A stretch of DNA of 64,000 nt from CAWBXL01 sp963837365 (GTDB lineage Bacteria > Acidobacteriota > Terriglobia > Terriglobales > Acidobacteriaceae): assembly GCA_963837365.1 (NCBI GenBank), contig CAWIMW010000001.1:248001-312000 (forward strand), written 5' to 3'. Below are positions 16,204-24,487 of the stretch, piece after piece. The notes beneath the pieces are model-generated. The model made no database searches and was not told the DNA's origin. It worked only from the letters and a program-made list of their open reading frames with translations. The position numbers and the translations under genes were made by a program. Each line of letters begins with the position of its first letter. Positions within the stretch are counted from its first letter, which is position 1.

Positions 16204-17505
16204 CTACTGTTCCTGACTCCTGATGGACGGACTGGGTTTCTTGCTCGTCGTGCTTGGAGCGCTCGCCGCCACAGCAGGCTTACTTGCTGGAGGCGCCTTA
16301 GTTTGTGCTGCCGCCTGCACGACCGGCGGCTTCACCTGTATTCGTGCGGCGGATTTCTTCTTTGGGACCCATTTCTTCTTGGTAACAGATCTTGCCGGAG
16401 CTTTGCGTGAAGAGCCTCTGGGCGCCGAGGCTGGTCTCGCCACTGATTTTCTAGCCGGTGGCGGCGCAGTTGTTTTCGTACGCCCGGGAACACGGGTAAT
16501 TAGCGCCGCAGGTTTCACACCCGCGGCCATGGCGGCTTTGGTTGCGGAGGTCGTCAACCGCGGCGCCTTCACCGCTCCGCGCAAGTCCGGATTCACCACG
16601 ATCTGCCGGTCGTAGCGCAGATCAACCGATTCGAGTTTGTCGAACTGCTGTCGCCACTCCTGCAAATGCGAGACATAGATCTTGTAGCGGTCGAGGTAAT
16701 TCGACGCGCCCAGATGCACCAGCACCGTGCCCGCCGGATCGCTGGCCAGCACCTTCACGTCATCCGGATCGGACAAGTCTACTTCGCTGAGATCGCGCGA
16801 GTAGTGCGCGCCGCCGGCGTCAAGTTCTCCAATCAGCTGGTTATAGATCTTCATGCGTGCGGCACGGGTGGAAAGCGGTTCGCCTGCGCTTGCCCCCAGA
16901 ATTACAGGGAAGGAGAACTGTGCCTTGCCATTCTCGGGCAAGTCCATCAATGCCCCGCCGGCATCGATCAGCAGGATTTTGGACCCAATGCGTGCGAATG
17001 CGACCGGCGTGCGCTCATGGATTTCAACTTTCAAACGGTTGGGGACAAAGCGCATCACACTGGCGTGTTCAACCCAGGGAACTTGCTCGAGCTGTTTCTT
17101 GCGCTCCTCGAGCGGCACAAAGAAAATATTGCGGCCAATGTCTCCGCCGAGCACTTCCATAATTTGTGAATGAGATACGTTGTGCAGCCCGGCGATTTCG
17201 ATGTCGTCGCTGGAATTAATGCGAAATCGCCAGGAGTGCTTGCCGTAGTTGTAGAGCGTGGCATAGGCGGCCCCGCAGAGCAGCAGCACGCACACGGCGG
17301 CAATGGCCCAACTGATCCACGAGACAGTTTTCTTGGGCAGAGACCCGCGGCGGACGGGGACACGCTTTTGCCCGCGCAGGAAAGGCGATTCCTGTTCCAC
17401 GTCGAGATCAAGCAGACGCGCATCATCCATTTCTTCGCGCACCGGCTGGCCTGGCGGTGGGTACAACTCTTCCTGCAAGATGGAGGGGCCGTTTTTCCGC
17501 GCCAT
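16204..17505 (-). CDS. ftsQ: Cell division protein FtsQ/DivIB with long basic tail
   Basis: A 433-residue bitopic divisome protein linking FtsL/FtsB to FtsA and FtsW. Visible: an N-terminal cytoplasmic part of about 60 residues, one membrane helix (about 61-87), a POTRA domain starting near INSSDDIEIAGLHNVSHSQIMEVLGGDIGRNIFF (residues 97-129), and a beta domain to about residue 305. Residues 311-433 are an unusual Ala/Pro/Lys/Ser-rich basic tail with KKKWVPKKKS-type clusters; typical FtsQ is 250-290 residues. I start at ATG 17503-17505; a TTG one codon upstream is also possible. It probably begins its own transcript, because opposite-strand genes separate it from murC. Confidence 0.93.
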   Translation of the reverse strand: MARKNGPSILQEELYPPPGQPVREEMDDARLLDLDVEQESPFLRGQKRVPVRRGSLPKKTVSWISWAIAAVCVLLLCGAAYATLYNYGKHSWRFRINSSDDIEIAGLHNVSHSQIMEVLGGDIGRNIFFVPLEERKKQLEQVPWVEHASVMRFVPNRLKVEIHERTPVAFARIGSKILLIDAGGALMDLPENGKAQFSFPVILGASAGEPLSTRAARMKIYNQLIGELDAGGAHYSRDLSEVDLSDPDDVKVLASDPAGTVLVHLGASNYLDRYKIYVSHLQEWRQQFDKLESVDLRYDRQIVVNPDLRGAVKAPRLTTSATKAAMAAGVKPAALITRVPGRTKTTAPPPARKSVARPASAPRGSSRKAPARSVTKKKWVPKKKSAARIQVKPPVVQAAAQTKAPPASKPAVAASAPSTTSKKPSPSIRSQEQ

Positions 17506-17809
17506 CAATTCAGGTCAGTTGTCGACAGCGAATCGCAGAGGAAAATAATATAAATGCTTTTGTTCATGAGAGATAGGGCAAAGTTGGTTCATTTCTTCCA
17601 CAGGGGGTGAGGGTGGGGTCGCTTGTCAGCATGCAACGGGACAGGACGGATTCATCCGTGCCGAAAGTTTCTCCCCAAAATTGTCATTCCGAGCCGTCGC
17701 AGCCGCGCGGAGAGCGCGGCGAGGGCGAGTCGAGGAACCTGTTTTCGATTCCGGCGTCGTGGCTTTGGCGACCGACATGGTAGTCACTCCACCGTGATAC
17801 CATTTTCCC
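17506..17809. other. Intergenic gap at the murC-ftsQ break, with a CATTCCGAG repeat
   Basis: About 300 bases with no gene. The first 70 bases are AT-rich (AATAATATAAATG on the plus strand) and may hold the ftsQAZ promoter, but I cannot define a good -35. From 17681 to about 17740 there is a TTGTCATTCCGAGCCG ... GAGTCGAGGAACCTG element; a related one lies at 61268-61380. It ends at the GTG of the small gene at 17810. Confidence 0.55.
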
Positions 17810-18037
17810 GTGCTTCCAAGGGACACTACACCCGCAGCGCAGGCTGTCCAGACGAAAGTCCACCGTTTGATGACGGGGGAACAGCGTTTGCTGCTCGCTT
17901 TCGAAATGAGCGAATTTGCCCGCGACCTCAGCCGGGCGCGAATTCGCCAAGAACATCCGGATTGGTCGGAACAGCAGGTCTCCCGCGAGTTGCTGCGGCT
18001 GGCGTTCCTGCCCTCTTCATTGCCTGACCTGCAATGA
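17810..18037 (+). CDS. Small helical protein coupled to a nucleotidyltransferase
   Basis: A 75-residue protein, mostly helical, containing MSEFARDLSRARIRQEHPDWSEQQVSRELLRLAF. It begins at GTG 17810 (an in-frame ATG at 17870 would give a 55-residue version). Its stop overlaps the ATG of the nucleotidyltransferase gene (ATGA at 18034-18037), so they are made together. The size, coupling and partner resemble two-gene toxin-antitoxin-like modules in which a small partner accompanies a nucleotidyltransferase, but this is inference. Confidence 0.62.
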   Translation: MLPRDTTPAAQAVQTKVHRLMTGEQRLLLAFEMSEFARDLSRARIRQEHPDWSEQQVSRELLRLAFLPSSLPDLQ

Positions 18038-18597
18038 ACCTCCCTGAGGTTTTACGAAGAATCACCACAGCGCTGGATCAAGCGGGCATCGCCTACATGC
18101 TCACTGGATCGTTTGCCTCCGCCTACTACGGCGCTCCACGTTCGACCCAGGACATCGACCTTGTTATCGCGGGCACAGGGCAGCAGTTACGGACATTTGT
18201 GGAAAGCTTACCTGTTAGCCAATACTACTCGGATATGGACTCTGCAATGGAAGCGCATCAGCGAGAGTCTATGTTCAACGTCATTGACACGGAGTCTGGA
18301 TGGAAGATTGATCTGATTGTTCGCAAGTCGCGAGCGTTTAGCCAGGAAGAATTCCGCCGCCGGCGGCGGGTTGATATGCAGGGGACACATCTTTTCGTGG
18401 CAAGCGCTGAGGATGTGATCATCGCCAAGCTGGAATGGGCAAAGCGAGCGCAGTCGCGGCGACAGATTGAAGATGCGGCAAGTATCCTGAATGTGTGGAG
18501 AAATTCGTTGGATCGCGCTTACCTGGAAAAATGGATAGAAGATCTGAAGTTGACGGAAGAATGGCAATCCGTCCAGCGGATTGCTGGAGATCAGTAA
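18034..18597 (+). CDS. Nucleotidyltransferase-fold protein (AbiEii/DUF6036-like)
   Basis: A 187-residue protein with the polymerase-beta nucleotidyltransferase signature: GSFASAYYGAPRSTQDIDLVI, i.e. a Gly-Ser followed 13 residues later by D-x-D, with the third acidic residue likely in KIDLIV near residue 93. The remainder is helical with VASAEDVIIAKLEWAKR, common in AbiEii-like and related NTases that modify tRNA or a partner protein. Together with the 75-residue gene it looks like a toxin-antitoxin-type or housekeeping NTase pair. It lies on the plus strand inside the minus-strand dcw cluster, where murB/ddl often sit. Confidence 0.75.
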   Translation: MNLPEVLRRITTALDQAGIAYMLTGSFASAYYGAPRSTQDIDLVIAGTGQQLRTFVESLPVSQYYSDMDSAMEAHQRESMFNVIDTESGWKIDLIVRKSRAFSQEEFRRRRRVDMQGTHLFVASAEDVIIAKLEWAKRAQSRRQIEDAASILNVWRNSLDRAYLEKWIEDLKLTEEWQSVQRIAGDQ

Positions 18598-18708
18598 GTC
18601 GGACGCCTTCGTGGCAGTTGCGCCCTACGGGCGCGTAAGTCAATATTGTGAATACGGCAGGGCTGAAGCCGCTGCCCTGATACGAAGCCTCTTTGGATTG
18701 CTGCCAAT
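18598..18708. repeat. Hairpin-rich spacer
   Basis: Non-coding. It contains a perfect hairpin GCGCCC-TAC-GGGCGC (18620-18634) and a second inverted pair around CAGGGC ... GCCCTG (about 18659-18679). It looks like another dispersed palindromic element separating the NTase pair from the next gene. Confidence 0.5.
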
Positions 18709-19188
18709 ATGAAATCTCGACGAAGAGCCACGAAGCCTGATCTTTCATCGCCACCGAAGAAGGAGGATTGGGGAGATTACAAGTCCGATCTCGATCAGAA
18801 CCACGCGCACAGTGTTTTCGCCGCTCGCACAAATCAGGAAATGCAGCGTTTTTTTCGAGACAATCCCATCGAAATGACTGACGAGTTGCGCTGGATGCCT
18901 GATGTGCCATTTCGTTATTACATGCTGGGATTCAGGGATTTCATGATGGCGGAGGATTTCGACGGCCACGACTCGGACGCCGCGAGTTGCTTTCTCGGAC
19001 TGATTCTTGAAAAGCTCGAAAAATACCCTCTGACCATTGTTCCGATAATGCAAGAATTACTGCCCGCAGTTGAGTATGTAGCTCAAAACCAAGCCAAATT
19101 CGATGCTAGCACTGAAATTTACGGGAATTTTCTAGACAGGTTGGCTAAAATCAAGATGTTCTATGGAAAACATCGAGCAATATTCTAG
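18709..19188 (+). CDS. Hypothetical protein
   Basis: A 159-residue soluble protein I do not recognise. The N-terminus is basic (MKSRRRATKPDL); the middle and end are helical with many aromatic and Met residues (PFRYYMLGFRDFMMAEDF, then ASCFLGLILEKLEKYPLTIVPIMQELLPAVEYVAQN). No signal peptide or membrane segment is apparent. Its 3' end overlaps the 3' end of murC by 4 bases in convergent orientation, which suggests it was placed here without a spacer. Base use looks similar to its neighbours. Confidence 0.6.
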   Translation: MKSRRRATKPDLSSPPKKEDWGDYKSDLDQNHAHSVFAARTNQEMQRFFRDNPIEMTDELRWMPDVPFRYYMLGFRDFMMAEDFDGHDSDAASCFLGLILEKLEKYPLTIVPIMQELLPAVEYVAQNQAKFDASTEIYGNFLDRLAKIKMFYGKHRAIF

Positions 19189-20585
19189 ACAATCGCTCGT
19201 GCATTTAGCTTCTCCAAAATCATGGGCCCCAACTGCGAAATGCTCCCCGCACCAAGTGTCAGCACCATATCGCCATCCTGTGCTGAACCAGCAACGCCCT
19301 CGACTGCCTCCGCAAACGAACCCACATACTGCGCAGCCTGCCCACCCTTCTCGCTAATATTCCGCGCCAATGCCTCTCCACTGATGCCCTCAATCGGCTG
19401 CTCGCTCGCTGCATAAATGTCCAAAACCGTGAGCGAGTCGGCATCCTTGAAGGCGGTTGTGAAATCTTCCATCAGGTCGCGTGTGCGGGTATAGCGGTGC
19501 GGTTGGAAGATCACATGGATTTTCCTGAAGCCGCACTGTTTCGCAGCTGCCAGCGTAGCGCGAATCTCGGTGGGATGATGGCCATAATCGTCAATCACAC
19601 TGACTCCCGCGATCTTGCCGCGCAGCTGGAACCGGCGGTCCACCCCGCGGAAAGTATCCAGGCCGGTTCGGATTTGTTCCACGTTTACGTCCAGCCCAAT
19701 TCCAACGGCGATCGCAGCCGTGGCATTGAGGATGTTATGAGTCCCTGGCACATGCAGCTGAAATTCACCCAGGTCCTTACCGCGATAAGCCACGCGGAAA
19801 CGATTAATCGGCCGGTCCTGACCCGCCGGAATCGTGGAACTCCCCGGCTTGATCAGAAAGTCGGAGCCTCGGCGTGTACCGTAGGTCACAGTTCGGCGGC
19901 GTATGCTCGGGAGCAGCTTTCGCAGCAGCGGATCGTCGTTGCAAGCGACCACCATGCCGTAGAAGGGGACCCGGTCCATGAATTCAATAAAGGCCTGCTT
20001 TACGTCACGCATATTGCGGTAGCAGTCCATGTGTTCGCGGTCAATGTTGGTGACCACGGAAAGAATCGGAGACAGCTTGAGGAACGAGCGGTCGCTCTCG
20101 TCCGCCTCAGCAACCAGATAATGGGACTTCCCCAACCGCGCGTTTGATCCCATGGCATCCACGCGGCCCCCGACGACGACTGTCGGGTCAAGTTCACCGG
20201 CAGCCAAAACAGCAGCGACCATCGAGGTGGTTGTGGTCTTGCCGTGCATCCCGGCGATGGCGATGCCGTATTTCAGCCGCATCAATTCCGCGAGCATTTC
20301 GGCCCGCTGGATCACCGGGATGTGGAGTCTGTGAGCTTCGGCGACTTCGGGGTTTTCGGCAGAAATCGCGGAACTGGTCACGACGACTTCCGCCCCGGCC
20401 ACATTTTCTGCGCGGTGGCCTTCGAACGTTGCGGCGCCCAGCCCTGCCAGCCGCTGTGTAACCGGGGAACTTTTCAGGTCCGAGCCGGAAATCTTGTAGC
20501 CAAGGTTCAACAGCACTTCGGCAATCCCGCTCATGCCGATGCCGCCGATACCTACAAAATGCACGCGTTGTATTTTGGCAAACAT
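19185..20585 (-). CDS. murC: UDP-N-acetylmuramate--L-alanine ligase MurC
   Basis: A 466-residue cytoplasmic ligase adding L-Ala to UDP-MurNAc. Seen: VHFVGIGGIGMSGIAEVLLNLGYKISGSD (UDP-binding N-domain), the ATP loop AGMHGKTTTTSM, the metal/phosphate region YLVAEADESDRSFLKLSP, NIDREHMDCY, and VIDDYGHHPTEI with the Mur-ligase His. Length is normal. In many genomes murB and ddl follow murC; here an opposite-strand three-gene insertion follows. The gap to murG upstream is filled by a CGCAGAT-type inverted repeat. Confidence 0.98.
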   Translation of the reverse strand: MFAKIQRVHFVGIGGIGMSGIAEVLLNLGYKISGSDLKSSPVTQRLAGLGAATFEGHRAENVAGAEVVVTSSAISAENPEVAEAHRLHIPVIQRAEMLAELMRLKYGIAIAGMHGKTTTTSMVAAVLAAGELDPTVVVGGRVDAMGSNARLGKSHYLVAEADESDRSFLKLSPILSVVTNIDREHMDCYRNMRDVKQAFIEFMDRVPFYGMVVACNDDPLLRKLLPSIRRRTVTYGTRRGSDFLIKPGSSTIPAGQDRPINRFRVAYRGKDLGEFQLHVPGTHNILNATAAIAVGIGLDVNVEQIRTGLDTFRGVDRRFQLRGKIAGVSVIDDYGHHPTEIRATLAAAKQCGFRKIHVIFQPHRYTRTRDLMEDFTTAFKDADSLTVLDIYAASEQPIEGISGEALARNISEKGGQAAQYVGSFAEAVEGVAGSAQDGDMVLTLGAGSISQLGPMILEKLNARAIV

Positions 20586-20663
20586 ATTCCTGGCCGCAGA
20601 TTTTCGCGGATAAACGCGGATTGATTAATGAATCCGCGAAATCTGCGTGTATCTGCGGCTAGC
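20586..20663. repeat. CGCAGAT/CGCGGAT inverted repeat at the murG stop
   Basis: Two arms of roughly 10-base periodic units: GCCGCAGATTTTCGCGGAT on the left and, inverted, TCCGCGAAATCTGCGTGTAT plus CTGCGGCTAG on the right, around an AT-rich centre. The right arm includes the murG TAG stop (20659-20661 on the minus strand). This kind of element is widespread in acidobacterial intergenic regions; only one copy is seen in this window. Confidence 0.7.
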
Positions 20664-21726
20664 TGTCTGTTCCTGCCAACCTCGACGCAATCTCTGCAAC
20701 ATCCCGGGCTGCATTCGGATGAGCCAGTTTTGATGCCGCCTGGCCCATCTGCGTCAAACGAATTTTGTCTGCAAGCAAACTGCTTACCGTGTTCACCAAA
20801 CTTTCCTGGGTAAGCTTTGATTCTTCCAGCATAAGCGCCGCGCCCGCCCGTTCCAGCGCCTCCGCATTGCGCTTCTGATGATCATCCGCGGCCCGCGGGA
20901 AGGGCACAAAGACCGCTGGCTTACCGGCAGCCGCGATCTCTGCCACCGTACTGGCGCCAGAACGGCACACAATCAAGTCCGCCTGTTCGAAGTAGGCAGG
21001 CATATCGTCAATAAAACGGTGTGCTTCGGCAGATGCGCCAAGCGAAGTATACGCAGCCTGCGCGGCATTGTAATCACGCTCACCAGTCTGATGAATGATA
21101 TGCAGCTCCGGAAGACGTTCAATCAGCGCAGGCGCTGATTCGATCATCGCTCGATTGATGGCCTGCGCGCCCTGGCTGCCGCCAAACACCAACAATGTTG
21201 GCTGCCCTGGGCTTTTTGGGGCGATCTTAAAGAATGCGTCGCGAACCGGTACGCCAGTTACCTTTGCATTCTTGAAGTATCTACTTGTTTCCTCAAAATG
21301 AACCGCCGCGGCCGAGACCCACCGTGCCACCACCCGATTGGCAAATCCCGGCACAACATTCGGTTCAAATGCCACGGTCGGTATGCGGCCTAGCACCGCA
21401 GCCAGCATGGCAGGCCCGGAAGCATATCCGCCAACTCCAATCACCACATCCGGGTGGAATTCCTTGAGCATGCGTCGAGCTTCGAGGACGGCCCCGGGCA
21501 ATCCCGTAAATGTTTTCAACCGCGTCTGCCAGCTTACGCGGTTCAGCGTGCCGACTTCGATCAACTTGAGAGTGAATCCGGCAGCAGGCACCAGACGGTT
21601 TTCGATTCCACGCGACGTGCCGATGAAGAGCAGTTCGGCTTGATACTGTGTCTTAAGTTCCTGGGCGATAGCGAGAGCCGGGATGACATGTCCGCCGGTG
21701 CCGCCTCCCGCCAGTATGACTCGCAT
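20659..21726 (-). CDS. murG: UDP-GlcNAc:lipid-I GlcNAc transferase MurG
   Basis: A GT28 glycosyltransferase of 355 residues converting lipid I to lipid II at the inner membrane. Seen: MRVILAGGGTGGHVIPALAIAQEL (G-loop 1), VVIGVGGYASGPAMLAA (G-loop 2), LLVFGGSQGAQAINRAMIES (G-loop 3), and the C-domain donor-binding region ADLIVCRSGASTVAEIAAAGKPAVFVPFPRAADDHQKRNAEAL. I start at ATG 21724-21726, which begins exactly with the conserved motif; a GTG six codons upstream is possible. The stop lies within a repeat. Confidence 0.97.
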   Translation of the reverse strand: MRVILAGGGTGGHVIPALAIAQELKTQYQAELLFIGTSRGIENRLVPAAGFTLKLIEVGTLNRVSWQTRLKTFTGLPGAVLEARRMLKEFHPDVVIGVGGYASGPAMLAAVLGRIPTVAFEPNVVPGFANRVVARWVSAAAVHFEETSRYFKNAKVTGVPVRDAFFKIAPKSPGQPTLLVFGGSQGAQAINRAMIESAPALIERLPELHIIHQTGERDYNAAQAAYTSLGASAEAHRFIDDMPAYFEQADLIVCRSGASTVAEIAAAGKPAVFVPFPRAADDHQKRNAEALERAGAALMLEESKLTQESLVNTVSSLLADKIRLTQMGQAASKLAHPNAARDVAEIASRLAGTDS

Positions 21727-21769
21727 GCAGTGACTATAAATCACGCTAGGGGCATAGAAGTTTTGTCTT

Positions 21770-21838
21770 TCGCTACCTCTGTGACACTCTGTGTCCTCTG
21801 TGGTTCAAGCTTTTTCTAACCATAGCGCACACACAGGA
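21770..21838. repeat. CACAGAG/CTCTGTG repeat, copy 2
   Basis: Between ftsW and murG. The plus strand reads CCTCTGTGACACTCTGTGTC then CTCTGTGGTTC, and a weaker inverted arm (AACCATAGCGCACACACAGG) follows. Related copies lie at 8768-8837, 23036-23062 and 30947-31044. Confidence 0.65.
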
Positions 21839-21842
21839 AATC

Positions 21843-22934
21843 TTACTCAGTTTGCTTGGTCACGTTGAGCAATACACCAACGCAGGCCAGCGTCACAAAC
21901 AAGGAAGACCCTCCATAGGAAACGAAGGGCAGCGGGATTCCTTTGGTGGGCATCATGCCCAGCACCACGCTGATGTTGACGAATGCCTGCACCACCACCA
22001 TGCAAGTGATTCCGACCACCAGAAACTGGCCAAACGTGTCCTGGGTCCGCAGCGCAGTCCGAATCCCCCGCCACAGGAAGACTGCAAACAACGCCACAAC
22101 GATGATTGACCCGACCAGACCTAACTCCTCAGCAGTCACCGCAAAGATGAAATCCGTATGTGGTTCTGGGAGGTAAAACAATTTTTGCTTTCCTTCCATC
22201 AATCCCAGGCCCGTAATGCCGCCTGTGCTGACCGCGATCATAGACTGGATGATGTGGAAGCCCTTACCCTGCGGATCGGAAAATGGATTGATAAAAGCCA
22301 ACATACGGTCGCGGCGGTAACGCACGTGAAAAATCAGAAAATAGAGCGGCAACAGAGAAGCCAGGAAGGCGTATCCGAGATATTTCAAATTCAGCCCGGC
22401 GATGAACAGGACACAAACCGTGATGGCGCAGCAGGCAAGCGCAGTCCCCAGGTCCGGCTGGAAAACAATCAGGCCCACAAAAACCAGAGTAGGAATCACC
22501 GCCGGCAGAAGCGTATTGCGCCAGTCATCCATGGATTTGGTCCGGCCTTCCAGAAAATAAGCCAAGAAGAGGATGAGTGCCGGTTTGGCCAACTCTGAAG
22601 GTTGAAGGGAAAAACCTCCTAAATGAATCCAGCGGTGGGTGTTGTGGGAGCGATCAAGAAAGAATACAGAAATCAGCAGCAGGGTGGTGATGCCTAACAC
22701 GGAGAACACTACAGCCGGGTGCTTGAAGCGGCGATAGTCAATCCTCATGCCAAGGATCATGGCGATGAGTCCCGCCACCGCCCAGCCCAGTTGCTTAAAA
22801 AGGAAGTAGTATCCCGAGCCGTACCGCTCCTTGGCCATCACCGCGGAAGCACTGAACACCATGACCAGGCCGATAAATACCAGGACCAAGGTGACGGTGA
22901 ATACCCAACGATCGACACTAACGCGCTTTGCCAT
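21843..22934 (-). CDS. ftsW: Lipid II polymerase FtsW (SEDS family)
   Basis: A 363-residue polytopic SEDS protein, the septal glycan polymerase partnered with FtsI. About ten membrane segments are visible. Signature regions: RWIHLGGFSLQPSELAKPALILFLAYFL (with the conserved PSE(L/F)xK motif), VFQPDLGTALACCAITVCVLFIAG (containing the catalytic-type Asp of SEDS proteins), GLGLMEGKQKLFYLPEPHTDFIFAVTAEELGL, and GIPLPFVSYGGSSLFVTL at the end. Its position between murD and murG identifies it as FtsW rather than RodA. Confidence 0.96.
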   Translation of the reverse strand: MAKRVSVDRWVFTVTLVLVFIGLVMVFSASAVMAKERYGSGYYFLFKQLGWAVAGLIAMILGMRIDYRRFKHPAVVFSVLGITTLLLISVFFLDRSHNTHRWIHLGGFSLQPSELAKPALILFLAYFLEGRTKSMDDWRNTLLPAVIPTLVFVGLIVFQPDLGTALACCAITVCVLFIAGLNLKYLGYAFLASLLPLYFLIFHVRYRRDRMLAFINPFSDPQGKGFHIIQSMIAVSTGGITGLGLMEGKQKLFYLPEPHTDFIFAVTAEELGLVGSIIVVALFAVFLWRGIRTALRTQDTFGQFLVVGITCMVVVQAFVNISVVLGMMPTKGIPLPFVSYGGSSLFVTLACVGVLLNVTKQTE

Positions 22935-23073
22935 GCTTGCTGTTTACAACGGAGATAAAGGAGGCGCAGAGAAGACTATTGAAACATCGCTGGACACTAA
23001 AAAGGTTATCCAACGATGTTCTCCCTAAGAAAAAATTGTTTCTCTGTGACTCTGTGGTGAAGAAGTCTGGGCT
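22935..23073. repeat. murD-ftsW gap with CTCTGTG units
   Basis: No gene. At 23036-23062 the sequence TTGTTTCTCTGTGACTCTGT continues into GGTGAAG and matches the CACAGAG family. An imperfect inverted pair (ACATCGCTGGA ... TCCAACGATGT, about 22984-23020) lies just before it. Confidence 0.55.
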
Positions 23074-24423
23074 TTACGCCAACGCTCGCACCGTTTCTTT
23101 GAACACCTGCCCCCGGTGCTGATAATTCCGGAACTGGTCAAAGCTGGCACAGGCCGGGGCCAGGAGCACCACGTCCCCTGCCTGGGCAGATTTAGCCGCT
23201 TGCTTGACCGCATTCTCCAACGTTACGGCGTGAATAATCTTGGCCGCTCCCCCAATGTGCGACTCAATTTTTCCCGCGGCCGCGCCGATGGTATACACCT
23301 GCTTCACCCGTTGGCGGAGAAGGTCATTCAGTTGCGTGTAGTCGCTGTCCTTGTCTTTGCCGCCCAGGATCAGGTGAATATTTGCCGGGAAGGATTCCAA
23401 AGCCTTGATGGTGGCGTCCACGTTCGTGGCCTTGGAGTCGTTGTAGTATTCAACGCCGCCGATGGTAGCCACATATTCAATCCGGTGTTCGACCGCCTTG
23501 AAATTCTGTACAGTTTCGCGGATACGGCCAGGCTGGCAGTGCAGTAGCATACCCACGCAAACCGCCGCCAGAACATTCTCGACGTTGTGCGCGCCTTTGA
23601 GCCCAATCTCAGAGACCAGCATGACTTCCTGCGGTCCTCCTGTGTCACGAAAAACAATTTGTCCCTCGCGAACGTAGGCCCCTTGATTCACCTCTTTCTT
23701 GCGGCTGAACCAAAAGGTCTGGCCCCGGGTGCGTGGGGCCAGTTCAAGGCATGTCGGGTCATCAGCATTCAGGACCGCGAAATCATCCGCCGTCTGGTTC
23801 TCGAAGATTCGTGCCTTGGCTTCCACATAGGCCGCGAACGTATGGTGGCGGTCGAGATGGTCGGGGGTGATGTTGAGAATGACAGCGATCTTGGGGTGGA
23901 ACTTTTGGATGGTTTCCAGCTGGAAGCTGGAGACTTCGAGCACAGCAATCGTTTCGGAGGTCGCGCCCTGAATCAGTGAAATGGCAGGTGTGCCGATATT
24001 GCCTCCCACTACAGCTCGATGGCCGCCTGCCGTAACCATCTCACCCGCCAGCGTAGTCGTTGTGGTCTTTCCATTCGAACCTGTAATGGCAACAATCGGG
24101 CCGGGAAAAAACTGGGTCGCAAGTTCAATCTCGCCGATGACCGTTTCTCCCAGCGCACGTGCTTGCACCAGCGGACGCGCATCCACAGGCACGCCGGGAC
24201 TGACAACGATCAAATCTTGCCCCCTGAAAGTGCGCTCGCCATGCCCCCCTGTTTCAACCGCGATCCCCTGGTCCAAGAGGAGCGGAATCTCCTCCTGCAA
24301 TTGGTCCTGCGGCTTGGTATCTGAAACTGTTACCTGTGCGCCCCGGGATTTGAGAAACAATGCGGAAGCCACACCTGACTTGCCAAGTCCTACGACCAGC
24401 ACGCGTTTGTTCTTGAGGTCCAC
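23074..24423 (-). CDS. murD: UDP-MurNAc-L-alanine--D-glutamate ligase MurD
   Basis: A 449-residue cytoplasmic ligase adding D-Glu. Seen: KNKRVLVVGLGKSGVASALFL (N-domain), the ATP loop ITGSNGKTTTTTLAGEM, VLEVSSFQLETIQKFHPKIAVILNITPDHLDRH, AVEHRIEYVATIGGVEYYNDSKATN with the conserved Asp-Ser-Lys-Ala-Thr-Asn, and LILGGKDKDSDYTQL. Length is normal. The ATG is followed directly by the N-domain motif. mraY lies 60 bases upstream across a GAACTGA repeat. Confidence 0.98.
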   Translation of the reverse strand: MDLKNKRVLVVGLGKSGVASALFLKSRGAQVTVSDTKPQDQLQEEIPLLLDQGIAVETGGHGERTFRGQDLIVVSPGVPVDARPLVQARALGETVIGEIELATQFFPGPIVAITGSNGKTTTTTLAGEMVTAGGHRAVVGGNIGTPAISLIQGATSETIAVLEVSSFQLETIQKFHPKIAVILNITPDHLDRHHTFAAYVEAKARIFENQTADDFAVLNADDPTCLELAPRTRGQTFWFSRKKEVNQGAYVREGQIVFRDTGGPQEVMLVSEIGLKGAHNVENVLAAVCVGMLLHCQPGRIRETVQNFKAVEHRIEYVATIGGVEYYNDSKATNVDATIKALESFPANIHLILGGKDKDSDYTQLNDLLRQRVKQVYTIGAAAGKIESHIGGAAKIIHAVTLENAVKQAAKSAQAGDVVLLAPACASFDQFRNYQHRGQVFKETVRALA

Positions 24424-24455
24424 TGGTTGGAGATTATAGAGGCTAGGAAGGGAAT

Positions 24456-24487
24456 TCAGTTCTTAGATATCACTCCCCGGTTCTCAG
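24456..24487. repeat. GAGAACC/GAACTGA repeat, copy 4 (mraY stop)
   Basis: The minus strand reads CTGCGCTGAGAACCGGGGAG, then TGATATCTAAGAACTGAATT. The TGA of mraY is the first TGA of the repeat, the same arrangement as at the second flavoprotein gene and the Rieske gene. Confidence 0.65.
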
